A stretch of 64,000 bases of DNA from Thalassotalea_A litorea (lineage in GTDB: Bacteria > Pseudomonadota > Gammaproteobacteria > Enterobacterales > Alteromonadaceae): contig NZ_JBHZSG010000004.1 of NCBI RefSeq assembly GCF_043642205.1, positions 124,001-188,000 on the forward strand, read 5' to 3'. The notes below the pieces were generated by a model. That model made no database searches. It saw nothing but the letters and a program-made list of their open reading frames with translations, and had not been told where the DNA came from. Shown in pieces: positions 26,771-35,650 of the stretch. Numbering within the stretch: the first letter of the stretch is position 1; each line of letters begins with the position of its first letter. The position numbers and the translations under genes were made by a program.

Positions 26771-27344
26771 GGAGAGTTCCTGTAAGTAATTTATCTTCAA
26801 TTATGGCGATTCTTTTGTCGAATGAATCCCATTTTTTGCGGACATTATACGTGTGCATGTAGAAAAGCGGGATCTTTATTCTTGGCTGAATAATGGTCGT
26901 AAACGAGGGCGATAAATACAGATAGACCTATATCTGGAACTGTTTTTACCTGGGGTAAAAAGGTTTATTTTTAGGCTTTTTAAGACATGGTAGAAGAATT
27001 ATTGAGTGGTAATACAAACGCTGGGTTGACTCGGATCCACTCTTTCATTAGATCCCGTTCTTCAACGGGATGACGCAGATTCCTCACGCAGTGCGGGATC
27101 TTTGTTACTCTATAAACGTGTCATTCCGTGATACTGCACGGAATCTGAGGTTTAGGTTTTGGCTTGGTATAAATGAAGGCTCAGTATGGGAAGGGAGATC
27201 CCGTTTTTCAACGGGATGACGCAGATTCCTCACGGGAAGGGAGATCCCGTTCTGCAACGGGATGACGCAGATTCCTCACGGGGAAGGAGATCCCGGCCGA
27301 CGCCGGGATGACTCTGCAGCCTAGCTGACGCGGCGGGAGCCTCG
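26771..27344. repeat. mioC-mnmE gap filled with hairpin repeats
   Basis: No gene is visible. From 27050 on, the stretch consists of repeats: a partial unit (27051-27103), a GTCATTCCGTG dyad (27120-27146) and three tandem 46-bp units starting at 27194, 27240 and 27286. The first 280 bp presumably carry the mioC promoter and show nothing else that I recognise. Confidence 0.65.
27194..27310. repeat. Tandem 46-bp hairpin repeat, two full units and a third hairpin
   Basis: Units start at 27194, 27240 and 27286. Each starts with GGAGATCCCG and forms an 8-bp stem. In units 1 and 2 the stem is ATCCCGTT/AACGGGAT; in unit 3 it is ATCCCGGC/GCCGGGAT, so two base pairs changed together. A related partial unit is at 27051-27103. 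The third hairpin ends 35 bp from the mnmE stop codon and could protect or end that transcript. Confidence 0.8.
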
Positions 27345-28736
27345 TCACTTACCAATACAGAATGATGAGAATATTTGGCCTAGCAGATCGTCACTGGTAA
27401 ATTCGCCGGTAATTTCATTTAGCGCCTGTTGGGTAATACGCAGTTCTTCCGCGAGTATTTCGCCCGCCATAAATGACAATAATTGTTCCTGTCCCGTTAA
27501 CAAGTGCTGTTGTGCCGTTTCCAGGGCCTGAATATGGCGTCGGCGTGCCATAAAACCTCCCTCGGCATTACCTTCATACCCCATGCATTGCTTAAGGTGC
27601 TCGGTTAACGCATCGATGCCATCGCCAGTCTTTGCTGACAAGGTTATGGTTGGCTTTTCATGGGAGACTTTGTAGCCACATACCTGGCCGCTAATATCGG
27701 CTTTATTGCGGATAATGGTTAAGCCCATATTGTCCGGCAGTTGTTTGAAAAACTCAGGCCAGAACTGGGTTGGATCGATAGTTTCATCCTGTTGTGAGTC
27801 AATCATTAACAAAACGCGATCCGCTTGTTTGATTTCCTTCCACGCCCGTTCAATACCAATTTGCTCGACTTTATCCGGGCTTTCCCTAAGACCTGCGGTA
27901 TCGATAATATGTAATGGCATGCCATCAATATGAATCTGTTCCGTTAGCACATCCCGGGTCGTACCTTCAATGTCAGTGACGATCGCCGATTCTCGGCCAC
28001 TCAAGGCATTAAGCAGGCTGGATTTACCAGCATTGGGTCTGCCGGCAATAACGACCCGCATGCCTTCGCGGATAATCGAACCTTGCTGGGCTTTCGCTAA
28101 TACATCTGCTACCTGTTCAATCAATGCCCTCAAGGATGAACTTACGTTGTCATCCTTGAGAAAGTCGATCTCTTCTTCCGGAAAATCAATGGCTGCCTCG
28201 ACGTACATGCGCAGATGTATGACATCATCGACGAGCTGATGTACCAGTTTTGAAAAATCCCCTTGTAGTGAATGCAGGGCTGCTCGGGCTGCCTGTTCTG
28301 AACTTGAATTGATTAAATCGGCGATGGCTTCGGCCTGGGTTAGATCCAGTTTGTCATTAATAAATGCCTGTTCGGAAAACTCCCCAGGTTTGGCCATGCG
28401 AATATTATCCAGACTAATAATGTGCTTTAGCAGCATATCCAGAATAACCGGGCCGCCATGCCCTTGTAATTCAAGTACATCCTCACCGGTAAATGAGTTA
28501 GGCCCTTTAAAAAATAACGCGATACCCTGGTCAATTACGTCCTGATTTTTATCGAAAAACGAAAGATACTCCGCATAACGGGTCTTCGGCACTTTACCCA
28601 GCAATTGTTCGGCAGCATGACTTGCCAAAGGGCCGGATACTCGAATAATACCAACCCCGCCGCGACCAGGTGGTGTGGCTTGAGCGGCAATGGTTTCGAT
28701 ATTACTTAAGGTTTTCGTTGAGCTGTTGTCGGACAT
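27345..28736 (-). CDS. mnmE: tRNA modification GTPase MnmE
   Basis: MnmE (TrmE) is the GTPase partner of MnmG in wobble uridine modification. The 463 residues comprise an N-terminal formyl-tetrahydrofolate-binding domain (GRGGVGIIRVSG near 24; ELQGHGGP near 89), a helical domain and an inserted G domain. The G domain has P-loop GRPNAGKS at 232-239, DIEGTTRD, DTAGLR and NKAD. The protein ends in the catalytic FCIGK. The gene is intact. Confidence 0.97.
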   Translation of the reverse strand: MSDNSSTKTLSNIETIAAQATPPGRGGVGIIRVSGPLASHAAEQLLGKVPKTRYAEYLSFFDKNQDVIDQGIALFFKGPNSFTGEDVLELQGHGGPVILDMLLKHIISLDNIRMAKPGEFSEQAFINDKLDLTQAEAIADLINSSSEQAARAALHSLQGDFSKLVHQLVDDVIHLRMYVEAAIDFPEEEIDFLKDDNVSSSLRALIEQVADVLAKAQQGSIIREGMRVVIAGRPNAGKSSLLNALSGRESAIVTDIEGTTRDVLTEQIHIDGMPLHIIDTAGLRESPDKVEQIGIERAWKEIKQADRVLLMIDSQQDETIDPTQFWPEFFKQLPDNMGLTIIRNKADISGQVCGYKVSHEKPTITLSAKTGDGIDALTEHLKQCMGYEGNAEGGFMARRRHIQALETAQQHLLTGQEQLLSFMAGEILAEELRITQQALNEITGEFTSDDLLGQIFSSFCIGK

Positions 28737-28924
28737 AAATACGTAAAATTCATTTAGATATGGACTGAATTATAAACGAGTTAACAAAGGAGGGGATAGG
28801 GGAGAAGAGGATAACCGGATATTTTATTATCCGATATTGCATTTGGTCATATATAATGGTGTTGAACCTTAACTGTAAACTAAAACAGCGTTACAACGTC
28901 TGACGATTAAATCAAAAATGCCCA

Positions 28925-28956
28925 AAAAAAGACCTGCATATGCAGGCCTTTTAATT
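28925..28956 (-). terminator. Terminator after yidC
   Basis: GCCTGCATATGCAGGT pairs with itself around the centre. On the minus strand it is followed by CTTTTTTT, 20 bp after the yidC stop codon. Confidence 0.8.
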
Positions 28957-28973
28957 AAAAACAATCGACTTCG

Positions 28974-30620
28974 CTATTTTTTAGCGGGTTTCGCATTGGC
29001 TTTTTCTTCCGCTTTTTCAATTGAGCGGAAGATAATCAGCATTTGAATAATGGTGATTACGTTTGATACTAACCAGTATAGTACCAGGCCAGATGGGAAC
29101 CACAGGAAGAAGAAGGTGAAGAATACCGGCATCCATTGCATCATTTTTTGCTGCATTGGATCGGTTGCCATATTCGGTTGCAACTTCTGCATCAGGAACA
29201 TCGATGCACCCATTAATAATGGCATGACGAAATACGGGTCCATTGACGATAAGTCATTTATCCATAGGGCAAATGGTGCATGGCGTAATTCAACGCTTTC
29301 AATAAATACCCAGTATAACGCCAGAAATATTGGCATCTGTACGAGTAATGGTAAACAACCACCTGCAGGATTAACCTTCTCTTTCTTATACAGCTCCATC
29401 ATCGCTTGTGACATTTTCTGACGATCATCGCCATAACGTTCTTTCAAAGCGGTCATTTTCGGCTGGATCTTGCGCATTTTTGCCATTGACGTGTATTGGG
29501 TTTTGGTCAACGGATACATAATGGTTTTCACCACGATGGTGATACAGATAATCGCCAGACCCCAGTTAACCACTAATCCCTGGATTTTAATCAATAACCA
29601 GAACAGAGGCTGACTGATGAAAAATAGGATGCCGTAATCGACGGTTAAATCAAGGCCGTTAGCAATCTTGGCTAATGAATCCTGATCTTTAGGGCCGACA
29701 TAAAATGTGGCACTTAGTGTTTCTGTACCGCCAGGAGCGATAGCAACGGTTGGCTGTTTGAAACCAATAACGGCTTGGCCTTTAGCGCCAAGATAATTGG
29801 TGTATAAATCATTCGTTGTATTTTGGTTAGGCACCCAGGCACTGACAAAATAATGCTGCAACATGCCGACCCAACCAGCTTTGGTTTTGGTATTTAGGTT
29901 AGCATCTTCAATATCGTCAAATGGGAGCTTTTCATAGCGACTGTCGCTAGTCGAATACGCGGCACCACGATAGGTAGGCATAAACATAGAGCCTTCATCG
30001 TCGATATAGGTGTCTTGTTTTAGCTGACCGTACAGCTGCACACTTGCAGCCGCAGCACTGTTGTTATTAACAATGTATTCAACCGCAACATCATATTTGC
30101 CGCGCGTTAAGGTAAAGCGCTTAATATAGTTAATGTCATTGTTAGCGTACGTCAGATCGACAACTAATTGGTCACCGGAAATCTGATATTCTGTTTTGTC
30201 TGCAACATAGACTGCGCGACCTTTATTGGTTGCATCGCCTTGAGCGCCGATTAATCCGGACTGAGCAACATAGATAAAACCATCAGACGTCAGTATTGGC
30301 ATTGCCTGACCACTGCCTTGCTCGGTTTCAAACTGTAATAACTTAGCGGCAACGATATCACCACCACGGGTGTCGATGGTTAATTCCAAAACATCAGAAG
30401 CAACAGTGATAGTGCCACCTTTACCTGAAGTGTCTTGAGTTGCAGGGGCTTGCTCACTGGCCTGCGGAATAAAATCATCGTCGCCAGACTGAGTTGGAGA
30501 CGAGGTCGCAGCCTCAGTTTCTACTGGTTGTTGTGGCGCATTATCGACTTGCCACTGTTGAAACAGTAAGAAACTAACTACCAGTAATGCTATGAATAGC
30601 AAACCGCGTTGTGATTCCAT
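28974..30620 (-). CDS. yidC: Membrane protein insertase YidC
   Basis: YidC inserts and folds inner-membrane proteins, including ATP synthase subunit c encoded nearby. The 548-residue protein has an N-terminal membrane helix (LLFIALLVVSFLLFQQW, residues 7-23) and a large periplasmic beta-sandwich domain (about 60-340). Five C-terminal helices form the conserved 60KD_IMP core (LTKTQYTSMAKMRKIQPK near 375; NPAGGCLPLLVQMP near 418). The length is the same as in E. coli. It sits 6 bp after yidD. Confidence 0.98.
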   Translation of the reverse strand: MESQRGLLFIALLVVSFLLFQQWQVDNAPQQPVETEAATSSPTQSGDDDFIPQASEQAPATQDTSGKGGTITVASDVLELTIDTRGGDIVAAKLLQFETEQGSGQAMPILTSDGFIYVAQSGLIGAQGDATNKGRAVYVADKTEYQISGDQLVVDLTYANNDINYIKRFTLTRGKYDVAVEYIVNNNSAAAASVQLYGQLKQDTYIDDEGSMFMPTYRGAAYSTSDSRYEKLPFDDIEDANLNTKTKAGWVGMLQHYFVSAWVPNQNTTNDLYTNYLGAKGQAVIGFKQPTVAIAPGGTETLSATFYVGPKDQDSLAKIANGLDLTVDYGILFFISQPLFWLLIKIQGLVVNWGLAIICITIVVKTIMYPLTKTQYTSMAKMRKIQPKMTALKERYGDDRQKMSQAMMELYKKEKVNPAGGCLPLLVQMPIFLALYWVFIESVELRHAPFALWINDLSSMDPYFVMPLLMGASMFLMQKLQPNMATDPMQQKMMQWMPVFFTFFFLWFPSGLVLYWLVSNVITIIQMLIIFRSIEKAEEKANAKPAKK

Positions 30621-30626
30621 AATTTG

Positions 30627-30875
30627 TTAATTCTCTTGTTTAGATTTAGGAACGGGATCTTCACCACCCGCGTGCAGAGGATGGCATTTTAATATACGTT
30701 TAATCGCTAACCAACTCCCTTTTATGACACCAAAGCGATTAATTGCCGTGATAGCATAACTGGAACAGGTTGGATTGAATCGACAATTGTTGCCAAGCAA
30801 TGGACTTAACCAACGCTGGTAGGCCTTTATCGGGGCAATAACTATCGCTTGTGCCGCTGAATGATTTTTCGCCAT
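30627..30875 (-). CDS. yidD: Membrane protein insertion efficiency factor YidD
   Basis: The 82-residue amphipathic protein helps YidC-dependent insertion. It carries the family signature RWLSPLLGNNCRFNPTCS followed by YAITAINRFG and the conserved CHPLHAGGEDPVP. Its 5' end overlaps the 3' end of rnpA by 34 bp in another frame, a common arrangement that couples translation. Confidence 0.94.
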   Translation of the reverse strand: MAKNHSAAQAIVIAPIKAYQRWLSPLLGNNCRFNPTCSSYAITAINRFGVIKGSWLAIKRILKCHPLHAGGEDPVPKSKQEN

Positions 30876-31198
30876 ATTTTTTCCAATTGTTGAACAATCT
30901 CTTCATTTTCGAGTTGATCAATCCCTGACTTTACCATAACAACCAAATCAACGGCAGGAAGTTTGTGCTGATTTAAGCGAAAACTTTCACGAACCAGGCG
31001 TTTTATTCGATTTCTTTGTACGGCATGCTTTACTCGTTTTTTAGCAATAGCCATGCCTAAACGATTATTGGCGTCTTTGTTGGTCGTTATTAATATGGTG
31101 AAATGGCTTGAGCCATATCGAGAGGGGTGATTAAAAACTTTTTGGAAATGATCAGGAGTCAACAGACGTGACTCCCGATTAAAACTGTAGGTACCCAT
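30842..31198 (-). CDS. rnpA: Ribonuclease P protein component
   Basis: RnpA binds the catalytic RNA of RNase P for 5' tRNA maturation. The 118-residue basic protein has the signature AVQRNRIKRLVRESFR (about residues 59-74) and an N-terminal F.KVF region that contacts the pre-tRNA leader. It lies 27 bp after rpmH, the near-universal pairing. Confidence 0.96.
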   Translation of the reverse strand: MGTYSFNRESRLLTPDHFQKVFNHPSRYGSSHFTILITTNKDANNRLGMAIAKKRVKHAVQRNRIKRLVRESFRLNQHKLPAVDLVVMVKSGIDQLENEEIVQQLEKIWRKIIQRHKR

Positions 31199-31225
31199 GT
31201 GGGTAATAATCCTTATAAAGAAGGA

Positions 31226-31360
31226 TTAGGCGCTAAGCTTAGCACGACCTTTAGCACGACGACGTGCAATAACAGCACGACCGTTTTTAGTAGCCATGCG
31301 AGCACGGAAACCGTGGTTACGTTTACGCTTTAATACGCTAGGTTGAAATGTTCTTTTCAT
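31226..31360 (-). CDS. rpmH: 50S ribosomal protein L34
   Basis: This 44-residue basic protein reads MKRTFQPSVLKRKRNHGFRA at its start and ends in KGRAKLSA, diagnostic of L34. The stop codon is at 31226-31228 and the ATG at 31358-31360. It is the first gene of the rpmH-rnpA-yidD-yidC group. Its promoter lies in the gap shared with dnaA. Confidence 0.97.
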   Translation of the reverse strand: MKRTFQPSVLKRKRNHGFRARMATKNGRAVIARRRAKGRAKLSA

Positions 31361-32008
31361 GACGCTATCCCGTTATGTTTGTTTGCTATGCGAAAACAAA
31401 CGTTTTCGAGCACTGTGTTAAAAAATGAGGCCGAATTCTAAATAGATTAGGCGATAAAGTCAACGATATTCGTAAAAAGAGTTTTTAAAGGATCCTTAAC
31501 AAGATCCTTTTATATCGCAGACTCGGGTTGTGGGTCGTAATTAGTATAGTAAAGGGATCCTAGATGTTTGAAAATAACATCCAGAGTGTAAAAAAGATGT
31601 CAATAATCCCCTTAGTTTTGGATCGCGATCCGTTAAAAGCACATTTTCCTCGTTAGGATCCGATTGCAACAGGAATATAAATAAAGTTTCTTTATATCCA
31701 CAGTTTTATAACAAAATTTTGGGGTTTTTATTGGTTTGTCTGAATATGTCGGCGAAATCAAGTAATTATATCGTCAAAATCCGGCATGTTCTGATTGCTT
31801 ATCGTTATTAAAAGCCTTTAAAAATGCTTACTTAGTAAAAAAGATCGATTTTTTTAAAAATTATCCCAAACCTCGTATTGCACTTGTGGATAACTGGGGT
31901 GATAATGGCTCGATAATAAAAAACATTCACAGGATAATCTTGCTACCTTCTCTGTTCATTACCCAGTTATACATCGGATAGTAGCCCCCTTATTTCCAGG
32001 AGTATTGA
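31361..32008. promoter_or_regulatory. rpmH-dnaA divergent control region
   Basis: No gene is visible. I see a perfect DnaA box TGTGGATAA at 31885-31893 and a near match ATATCCACA at 31694-31702. GATC sites lie at 31491, 31503, 31556, 31621, 31627, 31657 and 31843. This fits dnaA autoregulation and Dam/SeqA-linked control. The AT-rich tract before dnaA and the GATC cluster could also make it a DnaA-titrating or secondary unwinding site. Confidence 0.75.
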
Positions 32009-33373
32009 GTGGAAGATTCCCTCTGGCAAAGCTGTTTGTCGATTCTCGAAGAAGAATTACCAGCCCAACAATTTAGTATGTGGATTCGACCTTTGCAATG
32101 TGAAGTTGCAGGTAACGTAATGACCTTGTATGCACCTAATCGCTTTGTGTTGGATTGGGTGAGAGAAAAATACCTGGGCCGAATTACCCAATTGGTGGCT
32201 TTACAAAACCCTAATCCGCCACAAGTGCGCTTTGATGTCGGTAGCAAACCTGTATCTGCGGCGCCAGCGGCATCGATTGATACCAATAGGCATTCTGCAC
32301 CGGCAGCAATGCCAAATAGCAATCAAGGTAACGCCGTTCCAAATATCCAAAAATCAACGAATGTGCGTGATAAATACACGTTTGATAACTTTGTTGAAGG
32401 TAAGTCGAACCAGTTGGCCCGTGCTGCGGCATCTCAAGTGGCTGATAATCCGGGGCAGGCATACAATCCATTGTTTATCTACGGTGGCACCGGTTTAGGC
32501 AAAACCCATTTATTGCATGCTGTTGGTAATGGTATTTTGAGAAACAAGCCAAATGCCAAAATCGCGTATATGCATTCTGAGCGATTTGTTCAGGATATGG
32601 TAAAAGCCCTGCAAAATAATGAAATTGAAAAGTTTAAACAATATTACCGCAGTGTTGATGCCTTACTTATCGATGATATTCAGTTTTTTGCCAATAAAGA
32701 GCGTACTCAGGAAGAGTTTTTTCACACATTTAATGCCTTGTTAGAAGGCAATCAACAAATAATTCTGACCAGTGACCGCTATCCAAAGGAAATCAACGGT
32801 GTCGAAGACAGACTTAAATCCCGGTTTGGTTGGGGTTTGACGTTAGCCATTGAACCCCCTGAACTGGAAACGCGGGTCGCCATTCTCAAACGTAAAGCCG
32901 AGGAAAGCCAGATCAACCTGGCAGATGAAGTGGCATTTTTTATTGCTAAGCGTCTGCGCTCTAATGTTCGAGAGCTTGAAGGTGCATTGAACCGGGTTAT
33001 TGCCAATGCAAATTTCACCGGTCGACCCATAACCATAGACTTTGTCCGCGAAGCGTTGCGAGATTTACTGGCATTACAGGATAAACTGGTTACCATAGAC
33101 AATATTCAACGGACGGTTGCCGAGTATTATAAAATTAAAGTGGCGGATATATTATCCAAGCGTCGCAACCGCTCTGTGGCCAGACCCAGGCAAATCGCCA
33201 TGGCGTTGGCAAAAGAATTGACCAGTCATAGCTTACCAGAAATTGGTGATGCATTTGGCGGAAGGGATCATACGACGGTGTTACACGCCTGTCGAAAAGT
33301 AAAAGCCCTTCGAGAAGAAAGTCATGATATAAAAGAAGACTACTCAAATTTAATAAGAACGCTATCGTCGTAG
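32009..33373 (+). CDS. dnaA: Chromosomal replication initiator DnaA
   Basis: DnaA melts oriC and loads helicase. The 454-residue protein has the N-terminal domain (SLWQSCLSILEEELPAQQF), a variable linker (about 85-120), and the AAA+ core with P-loop GGTGLGKT at 159-166 and LLIDDIQFF. The C-terminal DNA-binding helix-turn-helix carries GDAFGGRDHTTVLHACRKV. The start is GTG, as in E. coli dnaA, preceded by CCAGGAG. It begins an operon with dnaN 13 bp downstream. Confidence 0.98.
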   Translation: MEDSLWQSCLSILEEELPAQQFSMWIRPLQCEVAGNVMTLYAPNRFVLDWVREKYLGRITQLVALQNPNPPQVRFDVGSKPVSAAPAASIDTNRHSAPAAMPNSNQGNAVPNIQKSTNVRDKYTFDNFVEGKSNQLARAAASQVADNPGQAYNPLFIYGGTGLGKTHLLHAVGNGILRNKPNAKIAYMHSERFVQDMVKALQNNEIEKFKQYYRSVDALLIDDIQFFANKERTQEEFFHTFNALLEGNQQIILTSDRYPKEINGVEDRLKSRFGWGLTLAIEPPELETRVAILKRKAEESQINLADEVAFFIAKRLRSNVRELEGALNRVIANANFTGRPITIDFVREALRDLLALQDKLVTIDNIQRTVAEYYKIKVADILSKRRNRSVARPRQIAMALAKELTSHSLPEIGDAFGGRDHTTVLHACRKVKALREESHDIKEDYSNLIRTLSS

Positions 33374-33386
33374 CAGGGAGATCAGA

Positions 33387-34490
33387 ATGAAGTTTTCATT
33401 AAATCGAGATTTATTGCTTAAACCATTGTTGCTGGTCTCTGGGGCCGTAGAGCGAAAAAGCACCTTGCCCATTTTAAGTAATATACTTTTAGAGGTAAGT
33501 GGGCAGTCACTTACCTTGGTTGCTACTGATTTGGAACTGGAAATGGTTGCAAAGACTCAGGTTGATAACCAAGGGGGCGATGGCAAAGTTACCATTCCGG
33601 CGCGCAAACTACTCGATATTTGTAAAAGTCTGCCTGATCAATCTTTGCTTACGTTTGAGCTCGACGGCGAAAATATCATCATTCATTGTGGTCGCAGCAA
33701 ATATTCTCTTGCGACTTTACCTGCAAACGATTTTCCGAATATTGAACAATGGCAGGGCGACATTGAATTTAACGTCAATAAATCAAAACTGTTAAGGTTG
33801 ATTGAAAGTACACATTTTTCAATGGCCAATCAGGATGTTCGTTATTATCTCAATGGCATGTCGATCGAGACGGAAGGCAATGAAATCCGTTCAGTGGCAA
33901 CGGATGGTCATCGCCTAGCGATTTGTAAAATAGTTGATGAAAACTTAGAGCTTCCAGCCCGTCAGGTTATTGTTCCGCGTAAAGGGATCCTGGAAATTAT
34001 CCGATTATTGGATCCTATCGATGAACCGGTAACGATACTCTTAGGCTCTAACCATATCCGTATTGTTGATACAGAATTTTCGTTCACCTCAAAGTTAGTT
34101 GATGGTCGTTTTCCCGATTATCGACGCGTGTTACCGAGAAATGGTGACAAAGTGCTGTTAGCGCAACGTGATGAATTAAAACAAGTGTTGTCTCGCGCAT
34201 CGATTCTTTCAAATGAAAAGTTTAAAGGCGTACGTCTTAATTTTGGCAGTAATGAATTAAAAATTACCGCAAATAACCCCGAGCAAGAACAAGCAGAAGA
34301 ATATCTGGAAATCGATTTTCCTTACGAGCCATTAGAGATTGGATTTAACGTGAGTTATATCCTGGACGTTTTGAACTCAGTAAAAGAAGAAGGTATTAAA
34401 TTTACTTTGTCTGATGCAAATTCAAGTGTTGTTATTGAAGGACAGGAATCTGGTGAAGCACTTTATGTGATCATGCCTATGCGCCTGTAA
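33387..34490 (+). CDS. dnaN: DNA polymerase III beta sliding clamp
   Basis: The clamp gives polymerase III its processivity. The 367 residues cover three clamp domains. Typical segments are ERKSTLPILSNILLE (residues 23-37), SVATDGHRLA near 170 and the C-terminal MPMRL. The length is within one residue of E. coli. Its TAA shares one base with the recF ATG (TAATG), implying coupled translation. Confidence 0.98.
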   Translation: MKFSLNRDLLLKPLLLVSGAVERKSTLPILSNILLEVSGQSLTLVATDLELEMVAKTQVDNQGGDGKVTIPARKLLDICKSLPDQSLLTFELDGENIIIHCGRSKYSLATLPANDFPNIEQWQGDIEFNVNKSKLLRLIESTHFSMANQDVRYYLNGMSIETEGNEIRSVATDGHRLAICKIVDENLELPARQVIVPRKGILEIIRLLDPIDEPVTILLGSNHIRIVDTEFSFTSKLVDGRFPDYRRVLPRNGDKVLLAQRDELKQVLSRASILSNEKFKGVRLNFGSNELKITANNPEQEQAEEYLEIDFPYEPLEIGFNVSYILDVLNSVKEEGIKFTLSDANSSVVIEGQESGEALYVIMPMRL

Positions 34491-35569
34491 TGAGTATTCA
34501 AAAACTTTATGTCGAGAATTTTCGCAATATAAATATTCACAACACTGAGTTTGAACCGGCCCTGAATTTTATCCTTGGAGATAATGGCAGCGGCAAAAGC
34601 AGTTTATTGGAAAGTATTTTTTTTCTTGGTCATGGGAAATCTTTCCGCACGACCAAATTAGAAAACTTAATAAATAGAGATACCGAGAAATTTACGGTAT
34701 CGATAAAAGATGACCGGGATTCACAACTAGGCGTAAGTCGATATCGTGATGGCAAATGCACGATAAAAGTAAACGGTGCTCCGGAACACAGGTTGTCGGA
34801 ATTAGCAAAGCACGTTGCAGTGCAGATCATTACGCCTGAAACCTTTAAATTGTTTTTTGGTGGTCCCAAAGAGCGCCGTCGCTTCATTGATCTTGGTATG
34901 TTTCACGTGGAACATCAGTTTGCGGATTTGTGGCGAGAATTTAGAAGGGTACTGTTGCAACGTAATGCCTGTTTAAGAACAGGGGTTAGAGGTCAACAAT
35001 ATGATTACTGGACGGAGTTATTTGTCCAGCAATCCGAAGCTCTGGCAACCTTAAGACACGATTATGTTCTGCAACTTAACGAAGAGTTGCAACGTTGGTT
35101 AGCGATATTGCTACCGGAACTGTCTGAGCGCATTGGCCTGTATTACAGCAGGGGGTGGAGTGAAAAGTATCAGTTAGCAGACTTGTTGATTGATGTGGAA
35201 GATAAAGAACGTCAATACGGTTACAGCACCTACGGCGCTCAGAAATTTGATGTGAAGTTTCACTATCAAAAAATGTCAATTGAACAGGTGTTGTCCCGTG
35301 GTCAACAAAAAATGTTCTTAATGGCATTAACCGTTGCTCAGGCAACACTCATATTCAATCAGCAGCAGGTTCGTCCAATTATATTAATTGATGATATTGG
35401 TGCTGAGTTAGATACAGGGTCGAGGCAGCGTTTAGCCGAGGCTATAGAAGAATTACAATGCCAAGTGTTTATCACGGCTATTGAAAAAAGTGCGTTGGAA
35501 CCCATTATTCCTGCTCACAATAAATATAAAATGTTTCACGTGAAACATGGCATAATAAACGAAGTTTAA
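34490..35569 (+). CDS. recF: DNA replication and repair protein RecF
   Basis: RecF helps load RecA at gaps. The 359-residue SMC-like ATPase has P-loop GDNGSGKS at 30-37, signature LSRGQQKMFLMAL near 263 and Walker B IILIDDIGAELD. Two peptides, MFHVEH near residue 137 and MFHVKH near the C-terminus, are encoded by ParB-binding parS sites embedded in the gene. The C-terminal one lies beyond the conserved core, so that tail may exist partly to carry parS. Confidence 0.97.
   Translation: MSIQKLYVENFRNINIHNTEFEPALNFILGDNGSGKSSLLESIFFLGHGKSFRTTKLENLINRDTEKFTVSIKDDRDSQLGVSRYRDGKCTIKVNGAPEHRLSELAKHVAVQIITPETFKLFFGGPKERRRFIDLGMFHVEHQFADLWREFRRVLLQRNACLRTGVRGQQYDYWTELFVQQSEALATLRHDYVLQLNEELQRWLAILLPELSERIGLYYSRGWSEKYQLADLLIDVEDKERQYGYSTYGAQKFDVKFHYQKMSIEQVLSRGQQKMFLMALTVAQATLIFNQQQVRPIILIDDIGAELDTGSRQRLAEAIEELQCQVFITAIEKSALEPIIPAHNKYKMFHVKHGIINEV
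34899..34914. promoter_or_regulatory. parS site with one mismatch, inside recF
   Basis: TGTTTCACGTGGAACA differs at one position from the consensus parS palindrome TGTTTCACGTGAAACA. In frame it encodes MFHVEH. Confidence 0.85.
35532..35547. promoter_or_regulatory. Perfect parS site at the 3' end of recF
   Basis: TGTTTCACGTGAAACA matches the conserved chromosomal parS palindrome at all 16 positions, and encodes MFHVKH. It is about 9 kb from oriC and is the presumed target of the ParB encoded at 21610-22491. Confidence 0.95.
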
Positions 35570-35650
35570 ACACCGTTTTATTGGGTAATTTAAATTCGAA
35601 CACTACGAAATTCCCGAACGTGAGTTCTGGCAATAACATAGGCAATTAGA

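Noticed and set aside
27044..27310. CRISPR array in the mioC-mnmE gap
   Set aside because: Repeats are contiguous with a 46-bp period and no variable spacers, each unit is itself a hairpin, and no cas genes are present.
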